14,052 nucleotides of DNA from Verrucomicrobia bacterium UBA1727. GTDB lineage: Bacteria > Verrucomicrobiota > Kiritimatiellia > RFP12 > UBA1067. The stretch spans positions 1 to 14,052 of the forward strand of contig DCIL01000088.1 in assembly GCA_002315875.1 (NCBI GenBank), written 5' to 3'. Below the pieces are notes generated by a model. The model did no database searches. It saw only the letters and a program-made list of their open reading frames with translations, and had not been told where the DNA came from. A program made the translations under genes and the position numbers. Shown here in pieces: positions 5,804-12,403 of this stretch; within the stretch, counting starts at the first letter, position 1; every line of letters starts with the position of its first letter.

Positions 5804-7597
5804 ATGACAACCTCAATATTTTATGATGTAATCGTGGTTGGTGGAGGTCATGCCGGAACTGAGGCAGCATTGATTTCCGCCAGGATGGGTAGGCGGACAC
5901 TACTCATCACCGCTTCGATCGGAGCAATTGCAAGGATGCCATGTAATCCCTCAATTGGAGGATTGGCTAAGAGTCATTTGGTTTATGAGATCGATGCTCT
6001 CGGCGGCGAAATGGGAATCAACGCCGATCATACCGCCCTTCAGTCGAAGATCTTGAATCGCAGCCGCGGCCCAGCTGTTTGGGCGACCAGATCTCAATGC
6101 GATAAACAAAAGTATACGCAGCGTATGCAAAACGTAGTACTCAATGAGGAATCCCTGACAGTCATTGAGGACTGCGTAATTGATGTGCTGACACAACAGT
6201 ATGACGAAGTTAAATCCGTTACAGGCGTTCGAACATTACAACACGGAGAGATTCGCGGCAAGTCAGTCGTTATTACGGCAGGTACATCGCTGCGAGGCCG
6301 TACCTTTATTGGAAAAGAAATGACCGAGAGCGGCGGAGACAACCGTCCTGCCATTAACCAGTTGTCAGACTCACTTTCTAACTTAGGTTTTTCACTGATT
6401 AGACTAAAAACGGGCACCCCGCCTCGTCTAAAAGCTGATTCATGCGACTTCAATCAATGTCTTGAACAACCCGGAGATATTCCAAGACCAATGTTCCACG
6501 TGGAACATACAGAAGATTTCAGAATATCCACGGATGATAATGTTCCACGTGGAACAATCGGTTTGAGGGAAATGTCATGCTGGATGACCCATACAACAAC
6601 TATCTCTCATCAAATTATTAGATCCAATCTAAATGAATCTGCTCTGTATGGAGGTTCAATATCGGGCACCGGAGTGCGGTATTGTCCTTCGATAGAGGAT
6701 AAAATAGTTCGTTTCACGTCCGCATTACAACATCACGTGATGCTGGAACCGGAAGATGAGGAAGGTAAGATAATATATCCAAACGGTTTGAGTTGTAGTT
6801 TGCCGCGAAAAGTTCAGCACGAATTGGTCAGGTCCGTGCCGGGTCTTGAACACGCTGAATTTCTCGCTTATGCATACGCAATAGAATACGACTCTATTGA
6901 TGCTCGCGAACTAAAGCACAGTCTGGAGTCGAAGCGAATATCAGGACTCTTCTTTGCCGGACAAATCAATGGCACCACTGGATACGAAGAAGCTGCTGCA
7001 CAAGGCATTATGGCTGGTATAAATGCCGCATATCATTCTTCAAACGAATCGCCAATAATTTTGAGTCGTCAAGATGCCTACATAGGAGTAATGATCGACG
7101 ATCTGGTTACTAAAGGAACGGATGAACCCTACCGGATCTTCACGAGCAGAGCTGAGAGAAGGCTACTCCTGCGCCAAGACAACGCAAGGTGGCGACTTCT
7201 CGATTTTGCAAAACGAATCGGAGTATGTAAGAATATAGATGAGCGAGAACTTGAGCAAAACATTCTATCACATATTTCAAATTCCGCAACGACCGAAGAA
7301 CTAATTTCAAAACTGAAAACCGGACGAAACATGATCTCTAAAGAAATTGAGATTATGCGACACTATGAGCCATATATCAAACAGGAAATCGAAGCTGCGA
7401 AAAAGGCCAAAGCGGATGAAAATATCAGAATTCCGAAATGGCTTGATTATGATAAGTGTACAGGGGTAAGGTTTGAAAGCAGGGAGAAACTCAAGGTTCA
7501 TCGCCCGGAAACACTTGCTCAAGCAAGCAATATCCCTGGAGTTAACCCAGCTGATATCGCATTATTAGCAATTATAATTAAAAGAGGCCATACATAA
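5804..7597 (+). CDS. mnmG: tRNA uridine-34 carboxymethylaminomethyl enzyme MnmG (GidA)
   Basis: MnmG, with MnmE, installs the carboxymethylaminomethyl group at position 5 of wobble U34 in certain tRNAs in the cytoplasm, using FAD and methylene-tetrahydrofolate. The 597-residue product is slightly shorter than the 629 of E. coli. Visible family signatures are the FAD-binding VVGGGHAGTEAA near the N-terminus, CNPSIGG with its conserved cysteine, TGTPPRL, CWMTHT (CYITHT in E. coli), RYCPSIEDK, YPNG and FFAGQINGTTGYEEAAAQG. The start at 5804 puts the Rossmann motif about ten residues in, as expected. The loop between the GD-P segment and CWMTHT (about residues 229-257) is longer than in E. coli and encodes MFHVEH and NVPRGT, because two parS-like palindromes are built into it. 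It is followed directly by dnaA rather than rsmG, and mnmE is not present. Confidence 0.97.
   Translation: MTTSIFYDVIVVGGGHAGTEAALISARMGRRTLLITASIGAIARMPCNPSIGGLAKSHLVYEIDALGGEMGINADHTALQSKILNRSRGPAVWATRSQCDKQKYTQRMQNVVLNEESLTVIEDCVIDVLTQQYDEVKSVTGVRTLQHGEIRGKSVVITAGTSLRGRTFIGKEMTESGGDNRPAINQLSDSLSNLGFSLIRLKTGTPPRLKADSCDFNQCLEQPGDIPRPMFHVEHTEDFRISTDDNVPRGTIGLREMSCWMTHTTTISHQIIRSNLNESALYGGSISGTGVRYCPSIEDKIVRFTSALQHHVMLEPEDEEGKIIYPNGLSCSLPRKVQHELVRSVPGLEHAEFLAYAYAIEYDSIDARELKHSLESKRISGLFFAGQINGTTGYEEAAAQGIMAGINAAYHSSNESPIILSRQDAYIGVMIDDLVTKGTDEPYRIFTSRAERRLLLRQDNARWRLLDFAKRIGVCKNIDERELEQNILSHISNSATTEELISKLKTGRNMISKEIEIMRHYEPYIKQEIEAAKKAKADENIRIPKWLDYDKCTGVRFESREKLKVHRPETLAQASNIPGVNPADIALLAIIIKRGHT
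6491..6508. promoter_or_regulatory. parS-like centromere site 1, inside mnmG
   Basis: ATGTTCCACGTGGAACAT is a perfect 18-bp palindrome whose 16-bp core TGTTCCACGTGGAACA (6492-6507) fits the chromosomal parS consensus recognised by ParB/Spo0J. It is read here as codons M-F-H-V-E-H (from residue 230). It should load ParB clamps for origin segregation. ParA and ParB are not encoded in this window. Confidence 0.85.
6541..6556. promoter_or_regulatory. parS-like centromere site 2, inside mnmG
   Basis: This is a second exact copy of TGTTCCACGTGGAACA, centred 49 bp from the first. It is read in a different codon phase (N-V-P-R-G-T, from residue 246), so the DNA and not the peptide has been conserved between the two copies. 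Confidence 0.85.
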
Positions 7598-7599
7598 AA

Positions 7600-7624
7600 G
7601 TTATCAACAAACTGTGTTGATAAC
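7600..7624. promoter_or_regulatory. Inverted DnaA-box pair between mnmG and dnaA
   Basis: TTATCAACA (7601-7609) and TGTTGATAA (7615-7623) face each other across five bases, with one extra G-C pair outside, making 10-bp arms. They begin four bases after the mnmG stop and lie about 50 bases upstream of the predicted dnaA -10. This suggests autoregulation of dnaA, loading of DnaA near the origin, or both. The palindrome could also form a weak RNA hairpin ending mnmG, but no T-tract follows. Confidence 0.75.
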
Positions 7625-7672
7625 CAGTTCATAACTGAAGAAATCTTCTCCCTTCTATTACTTCGTCCATTA

Positions 7673-7681
7673 TGGTATCAT
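7673..7681 (+). promoter_or_regulatory. dnaA extended -10 promoter element
   Basis: TGGTATCAT is an extended -10 (TGn plus TATCAT, 7676-7681), close in form to TGGTATAAT of the minus-strand operon. No good -35 is seen (TTCTAT at 7653-7658 is the best). The leader carries GAGG (7699-7702), seven bases from the dnaA ATG. Confidence 0.45.
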
Positions 7682-7709
7682 ATTGGGTGAATTTGTATGA
7701 GGAAAAAAG

Positions 7710-9119
7710 ATGGACTTAGAAATGGATGAACAAACGCATTTGCTTTGGGAAAAGGCAAAAGAGATTTTCATATCGACTCTTAACTCTTCTGAGGAAAAGA
7801 GCCAGGCCGAACGATATTTGAATTCGATCATTACCTCGATTAGCAAAATCGGGAATGAACTGAAGATTCTTGCCTCGAGTTCCTATGCCGCGGAACTTCT
7901 GCAAAGTAACTATGCCCTCAAATTGAAGAGCTGCCTTACGCTTGCGGGCGACACAGAAGACCTGAAGCTTACTTTCATGGCAGACGAAAGAGTACGCACA
8001 AAGGTAGCGGTATCGGAAGTCGCCGTTGAAAACAACAACTCGGTTACACAGAATAAGAGCTTCGTATCCACGATGCCTCTTAAAGACGATTACACTTTCG
8101 ATGAATTCGTAACCGGTCTATCAAACAGCTGGGCATATGCAGCAGCAAAAGGAGCCGCGAAGGAACCTGGAAAGAAGGGTCTCAATCCTCTATTCATACA
8201 CGGCGGCACCGGTCTTGGCAAGACCCATCTCATGCAGGCCATCGGTAATGACATCAAAAGTAGAAGTCCATCTTCCTCGGTCTGCTATCTTACTGCAGAA
8301 AGGTTTCTGAACGATTACGTAAATCACGTGTCTAACCACATGATGCAACAGTTTCAGGAAAGGTATCGCAGTGTTGATGTGCTTTTGGTGGACGATGTAC
8401 AGTTTCTTAATCGCGGTAAGGAGTCCCAACAGGAATTTTTCAATACATTCAATTCTCTCCTTGAAAGCGGTAAACAGATTGTAATGACCAGTGATGTAGC
8501 TCCTAAGGATCTACCGGGTATAGAAGCCAGGTTGATTTCAAGATTCGAATGGGGTAACGTCCAGGAAATTGAAGCTCCGAGCTATGAGACGAGATTAGCT
8601 ATTCTCAAGAAGAAAAACGAGTCTCTTGAATATCCAGTCAAGGAGGAAGTTATAAAGTACATTGCCTCTAACATCAAGAGCCATGTAAGAGCAATGGAAG
8701 GAGCTCTTGCTAAGATTGAGGTAATGATAAAGTACCATCCTGAAATAGAGATCAATGACGATATTCTCGATTACGCTCTTAAAGATTTCATCGAGAAAGA
8801 GAAAACTCGTAAAAAGGTTAGCATCCAGGAGATTCAGCTTACTGTAGCAAAGAAGTTTTCAATTTCCCTTTCTCAAATACTTTCAAAGGAAAAAACAGCC
8901 AACTTGGTAACTCCACGGCAGCTTGCGATGTACATAGCGAGAAAATTCACTTCAAAGAGTCTTCCAGATATCGCCGGTGAATTTGACAAGACCCATGCTA
9001 CGATCGTTCATGGAGTAAAAACAATAACCAAGAGACTTGATGTAGAAAACGACCTGAGGGATATTCTCGACAACATCATCTCAGAACTTGGTCTTTCAAT
9101 GGATGATAAACTCAGTTGA
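7710..9119 (+). CDS. dnaA: Chromosomal replication initiator DnaA
   Basis: DnaA binds origin boxes, oligomerises with ATP on single-stranded DNA and opens the duplex for helicase loading. The 469-residue product shows domain I (about 1-95), a short variable linker (about 96-123), the AAA+ core (about 125-345) with Walker A GGTGLGKT (165-172), Walker B LLVDDV (225-230) and RLISRFEWG with the arginine-finger position (Arg278), then the helix-turn-helix domain IV (about 365-469). The signature normally written GGRDHxTVxHA is here F-DKTHATIVHG (425-434). It is one residue shorter between the Phe and His, and the DNA-contacting Asp is Thr. The nearby boxes are also non-classical (TTATCAACA), which may be linked. 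The start is supported by GAGG at seven bases. The stop overlaps a degenerate box (TTATCAACT on the minus strand, 9114-9122). Confidence 0.97.
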   Translation: MDLEMDEQTHLLWEKAKEIFISTLNSSEEKSQAERYLNSIITSISKIGNELKILASSSYAAELLQSNYALKLKSCLTLAGDTEDLKLTFMADERVRTKVAVSEVAVENNNSVTQNKSFVSTMPLKDDYTFDEFVTGLSNSWAYAAAKGAAKEPGKKGLNPLFIHGGTGLGKTHLMQAIGNDIKSRSPSSSVCYLTAERFLNDYVNHVSNHMMQQFQERYRSVDVLLVDDVQFLNRGKESQQEFFNTFNSLLESGKQIVMTSDVAPKDLPGIEARLISRFEWGNVQEIEAPSYETRLAILKKKNESLEYPVKEEVIKYIASNIKSHVRAMEGALAKIEVMIKYHPEIEINDDILDYALKDFIEKEKTRKKVSIQEIQLTVAKKFSISLSQILSKEKTANLVTPRQLAMYIARKFTSKSLPDIAGEFDKTHATIVHGVKTITKRLDVENDLRDILDNIISELGLSMDDKLS

Positions 9120-9359
9120 TAACTCTGTAAGTAGTATTGTCATTTACCTACAGCTGTCAACCAAAGGCATGAGCAATTAAATCATATCAACCATATCTCT
9201 TCAAAGAATAAACATGGTAGAGACGAGAACAACCCTGAAAAACAAGGATGAAAAAGAGTTGTCTACATTATCAACACTACTACTATTTCAAATAGGATAC
9301 TTCCATATATAATAACAATATGATACAATAGGCGACTGCTTGTCATAAAAGGAGATAGC
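9120..9359 (+). other. Candidate oriC core (dnaA-dnaN intergenic region)
   Basis: The region holds, in order: a degenerate box at the dnaA stop (9114-9122); a weak match ATATCAACC (9184-9192); two directly abutting boxes in the same direction, TTGTCTACA (9259-9267) and the exact TTATCAACA (9268-9276); then CTACTACTA (9277-9285); then an AT-rich tract (about 9286-9329). Boxes followed by repeated CTA triplets and an AT-rich stretch match the DnaA-trio unwinding element described for bacterial origins, and the location between dnaA and dnaN is classic. The remaining 130 bases (9123-9258) show no gene or clear signal. Confidence 0.82.
9286..9329 (+). promoter_or_regulatory. dnaN promoter region within the AT-rich tract
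   Basis: Two -10 candidates are seen. One is TATAAT (9308-9313) with TTTCAA (9286-9291) 16 bases upstream. The other is TACAAT (9324-9329) with a poor -35 (TTCCAT, 9301-9306, 17 bases). Both overlap the presumed unwinding tract, so dnaN transcription and origin opening would interfere or assist each other. AAAAGGAG (9347-9354) is a strong ribosome site five bases before the dnaN ATG. Confidence 0.5.
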
Positions 9360-10454
9360 ATGAAATTCAAGATCATACGCACGAAGTTTTTAGAAGGACT
9401 TAAATCTGTACAAAACATAGTGGCAGGAAAGGGCTCGGTTCCTGTCCTTCAGAACGTGTTGCTTGAGGCAAAGAACGGTGCGCTGAAGATGGTTACCACC
9501 GATCTTGACATATCAATCATGGTAAACCTTGATTGCGATGTTATTGAAAGCGGTGAGACGACGCTTCCGGTAAAAATTCTTTTCAATGCCATTACCAAGG
9601 TTTGTGATGGTGAGGTAGAGGTTGATGTTGATTCGAGAGAGAGGGCTTCAATTACTGCAGGAAAGGCAAAGTATAAAATTGCCGGGCTTCCAGCGTCCGA
9701 ATTTCCAAAGCTACCCACTGATGAAGATGCATTCGGTTATAAGGTTGCTCAGGCGAGTTTCAAGGAAATGCTGAGGAAGGTTTCATACGCTGCAAGTCAA
9801 GATGATACGCGTAGGACATTGAAAGGTGTATTGGTGAGTTTGAAGGACTCAAAGATCACCATGGTTGCAACCGATGGTCGTCGTCTGGCAATGGTTGAAA
9901 ACGAACTTGAATTTCCTAAACAGGAAGAGCGTGACATTGTTCTGCCTTCTAAGGCCGTAGGAGAGCTTCAACGCTCTTTGAATGGAGATAATGATCTAAC
10001 GCTTACAGTTCAGAAGTCTCAGATTTGCTTCAAACTTGATAACATCATTATCTATTCCAAGTTGATAGAAGATGTATATCCAAATTACAAGCAGGTCATA
10101 CCCAAGGAAATACAGCAGAACATAGCCGTTGATCGTCAATTGCTTCTCGATGCTCTGGAAAGGGCAAGCGTAATGACGATGGATGAAGCGCATTCTACTA
10201 AGTTATCCTTTGACAATGGAATTCTCACCGTTGCTTCTGCTGCTTCGGACATTGGAGAAGCAAAAGATGAAGTACCGATCAAATACGCTGGTGAAAAAAT
10301 TGAAATCATCTTCAATCCGAGTTATGTGATGGATGCCTTAAGGGCTATTGACGATGATGAGGTTACTATAAATCTCAATGACGGTCATTCACCTGCTGTC
10401 ATTCGTTGCTCCATTCCGTTCCTTTATGTGTTGATGCCGCTTCGCATTTCATGA
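9360..10454 (+). CDS. dnaN: DNA polymerase III sliding clamp (beta subunit)
   Basis: The beta clamp is a ring-shaped dimer that tethers polymerase III and many repair proteins to DNA. The 364-residue length is normal for three clamp domains. Family features include the N-terminal MKFKIIRTKFLEGLKSVQNIV, SVPVLQNVLLEA, TTDLDISI, the glycine-containing KIAGLPASEFPKLP, the VATDGRRLAMVE segment and the C-terminal PFLYVLMPLRIS, which corresponds to the YVVMPMRL ending of E. coli. The start is clear, with AAAAGGAG five bases upstream. The gene follows the candidate oriC core. Its stop overlaps the ATG of the next gene (ATGA at 10451-10454), so the methyltransferase is translationally coupled to the clamp. 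recF, the frequent neighbour of dnaN, is not next to it. Confidence 0.97.
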   Translation: MKFKIIRTKFLEGLKSVQNIVAGKGSVPVLQNVLLEAKNGALKMVTTDLDISIMVNLDCDVIESGETTLPVKILFNAITKVCDGEVEVDVDSRERASITAGKAKYKIAGLPASEFPKLPTDEDAFGYKVAQASFKEMLRKVSYAASQDDTRRTLKGVLVSLKDSKITMVATDGRRLAMVENELEFPKQEERDIVLPSKAVGELQRSLNGDNDLTLTVQKSQICFKLDNIIIYSKLIEDVYPNYKQVIPKEIQQNIAVDRQLLLDALERASVMTMDEAHSTKLSFDNGILTVASAASDIGEAKDEVPIKYAGEKIEIIFNPSYVMDALRAIDDDEVTINLNDGHSPAVIRCSIPFLYVLMPLRIS

Positions 10455-11683
10455 AGTTCTGGACCGATAAGAATTATCCGATAATAATTTCCTGCGCGAA
10501 GGAACTTTCGCGTTGGACGGAGGTTGAAGTGATCGATATGGGTTATCATCCCATTGAGGTTACTGAAAATACCGTGGTTATAAAGGGAGACATGCGCGAT
10601 GTTATGAAGCTCAATTTAAAGCTTCGCACCGCGCACCGTGTACTTGTTCCTTTGCTTCGAACGGTATGTCATGATATCAAAGATCTTTATCAGGCAGCTT
10701 ATTCCATCGATTGGGAAAATCTTCTCGAGGCCGATGGATATTTCTCGGTATCTTCCGTAGTTCATAACTTCACCATCAAAGATACACGAATTCCATCGCT
10801 GTATACGAAAGATGCGATTGCCGATCGCATGCGGGATAAGTGCTCGAGGCGTCCGGATTCCGGAGGGGAGAACATTGGTGCTGCGATTTTCGTCTATTGG
10901 GAAAAAGACGAGGCAATAATTTATCTGGATACATCGGGTGAGCCGCTTTCTAAACGCGGATACCGTAAGATTCCAGGCTCTGCTCCGATGCAGGAGACAT
11001 TAGCCGCTGCTTGTCTGATGGCAATGAAATGGGATCGGAAAAGTCCATTTCTCTTTCCTATGTGCGGTAGCGGAACACCGGCAATCGAAGCGGTGATGAT
11101 GGCTATGAATCGTGTGCCGGGGGCTCTTAAGGGGCACTTTGCTTTTCAATCGATAAAGGGTTATCAGCGGATCATTCAAGGAGAAAAAGCTCTGAGAATA
11201 GCACCTCGTCAACATGCTGGCGCGACTCCTGAACAGATTTGGAAGGAAATAATACTTGAGGCAAAGGAAGCAGAAGATGTAACTTGCCTTCCTAAAATAA
11301 TTGCTACCGATATTTCGCCTGAAGCGGTTGAGAACGCCCATACCAATGCGATTGCCGCCGGGGTTGCGTCTTATATTGATTTCAAGGCCTGTGATTTTGC
11401 AGATACGCCGATCCCGGAAGAGAAAGGGAGCATATTCTTCAATCCTGAATACGGCATTCGTCTTGGAGATCCGAAGGAGCTTGCTCCAATCTATGAACGC
11501 ATCGGTATTTTTATGAATGAGAAGTGCCGCGGTTGGACGGGTGGACTCATCACGGGTAATCCTGAACTTTCTAAACTTGTTAACTTGTACTATAAAACTC
11601 GCGTACCTTTCTTCAACGGTCCGATTGACTGTAGATTGTTCATCTACGAGGGGTGCGAGATCAAAGGACAGAATATAGAATGA
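10451..11683 (+). CDS. RlmL-type RNA methyltransferase (THUMP plus class I SAM domain)
   Basis: This 410-residue protein is a predicted S-adenosylmethionine-dependent RNA methyltransferase of the RlmL/YpsC type, whose best-known member makes N2-methylguanosine in 23S rRNA. The N-terminal half (about 45-165) has the place and style of a THUMP RNA-binding domain. SGEPLSKRGYR (162-172) matches the conserved SGESLxRRGYR junction. Motif I is PMCGSGTPAIEA (203-214), an acidic residue after the second strand is in ATDIS (285-289), and the catalytic motif IV reads NPEYG (331-335) where NPPYG is usual. Motif IV therefore has Glu at the second Pro position. The start was set at the ATG overlapping the dnaN stop, not an in-frame ATG 15 codons inside dnaN. 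Its own stop overlaps the next gene in the same ATGA manner. The exact target base cannot be told from sequence. Confidence 0.85.
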   Translation: MKFWTDKNYPIIISCAKELSRWTEVEVIDMGYHPIEVTENTVVIKGDMRDVMKLNLKLRTAHRVLVPLLRTVCHDIKDLYQAAYSIDWENLLEADGYFSVSSVVHNFTIKDTRIPSLYTKDAIADRMRDKCSRRPDSGGENIGAAIFVYWEKDEAIIYLDTSGEPLSKRGYRKIPGSAPMQETLAAACLMAMKWDRKSPFLFPMCGSGTPAIEAVMMAMNRVPGALKGHFAFQSIKGYQRIIQGEKALRIAPRQHAGATPEQIWKEIILEAKEAEDVTCLPKIIATDISPEAVENAHTNAIAAGVASYIDFKACDFADTPIPEEKGSIFFNPEYGIRLGDPKELAPIYERIGIFMNEKCRGWTGGLITGNPELSKLVNLYYKTRVPFFNGPIDCRLFIYEGCEIKGQNIE

Positions 11684-12330
11684 ACTACGAAGAATTCATC
11701 CGTCCCGTCGGGACGCCTGAAGCCGTTTCAAATCTCGAGGAAAATCCGATACCTGAAGAAACGGTCGAGGCTGATTCGGTTGAGCAAAGCGTCGAGCTTG
11801 ATGTTCAGAAAGCGGTTGTTGAATCGTTGGCAGCGGAAAAGATCGAACAAGACGAACGTATCGTCAAGTTGAATGACGAGATAAACAAGCTCAAGTCGAA
11901 GATATCTGATCTAACTGCCAAGCTTGCAGAGAAGACAGAAGAACTGACGAAGATCGGTGATGTCATTTCAAAAGTCGGTGAGGTTGAACCACCTGCAAAT
12001 ACTGTAGCATTGCTTGAGCGTAACGTTGAGCTTTCAGATAAATTTGAGGGCGAGACCCGCGATCACGTTCTTGAGGCAATAAAGATGGCGTACGATGCTG
12101 CTGAAGCCGATGGACGAGTGCGTAGCGCCAAGATTCTCGAGTCTGTGATGCTTGCAAATACGCCGTCCGGCAATCTTGTAAACAAACGATCGGAACTTGA
12201 ACAGCTTTTCCGTGATAATTGCAATATTGTTTCAGGTGCGGTTATCGAGGAACTGAACAAGGCTGGTATTCCGTATAAAAACGGCGAAGAATACCTCCTT
12301 CCGTCAGAAATCATCAAAAGGAATTATTGA
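11680..12330 (+). CDS. Coiled-coil protein of unknown function
   Basis: I do not recognise this 216-residue protein. The first 40 residues are acidic and probably disordered. Residues about 45-98 form a strong heptad-type coiled coil (KLNDEINKLKSKISDLTAKL and after). Then PPANT breaks into a compact helical domain (about 108-200) with HVLEAIKMAYDAAEADGRVRSAKILESVML, rich in conserved-looking acidic and hydrophobic positions. There is no signal peptide or membrane segment, so it is cytoplasmic. The ATG overlaps the methyltransferase stop (ATGA, 11680-11683), and AAAGGA lies about eleven bases upstream. It ends the dnaN-methyltransferase unit, so it is made together with the clamp. It could be a scaffold or a partner of DNA or RNA enzymes, but nothing here proves that. 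Confidence 0.8.
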   Translation: MNYEEFIRPVGTPEAVSNLEENPIPEETVEADSVEQSVELDVQKAVVESLAAEKIEQDERIVKLNDEINKLKSKISDLTAKLAEKTEELTKIGDVISKVGEVEPPANTVALLERNVELSDKFEGETRDHVLEAIKMAYDAAEADGRVRSAKILESVMLANTPSGNLVNKRSELEQLFRDNCNIVSGAVIEELNKAGIPYKNGEEYLLPSEIIKRNY

Positions 12331-12331
12331 T

Positions 12332-12394
12332 ATTATCAACTGTATAAACATACTTATAAACAGGTGTTGATAATTTTGTTGATAATGTTGATAA
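12332..12394. promoter_or_regulatory. DnaA-box array over a promoter
   Basis: Three exact TGTTGATAA boxes run in the same direction (12365-12373, 12377-12385 and 12386-12394). The last two abut directly. A fourth, one-mismatch copy TTATCAACT (12333-12341) faces them. TTGATA (12367-12372) and GATAAT (12390-12395), 17 bases apart, form a good promoter for the next gene and lie inside the first and third boxes. DnaA binding should block or tune that promoter. ATTATCAAC (12332-12340) also pairs with GTTGATAAT (12366-12374), followed by TTT, giving a weak terminator-like hairpin for the upstream unit. Confidence 0.75.
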
Positions 12395-12403
12395 TATAAA
12401 GTC

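Noticed and set aside
6734..6739. Third CACGTG in mnmG as another parS
   Set aside because: Flanks are ATCACGTGAT, without the TGTT/AACA ends needed for the ParB site.
8325..8330. CACGTG inside dnaA as parS
   Set aside because: Only the six-base core matches; the flanks do not.
9214..9312. 32-codon open frame in the dnaA-dnaN gap
   Set aside because: It has no ribosome site, and its sequence is explained by the box, trio and AT-rich elements it runs through.
10406..10450. Longer start for the RNA methyltransferase inside dnaN
   Set aside because: The ATGA overlap at 10451 is the natural coupled start, and the extra 15 codons are out-of-frame clamp sequence.
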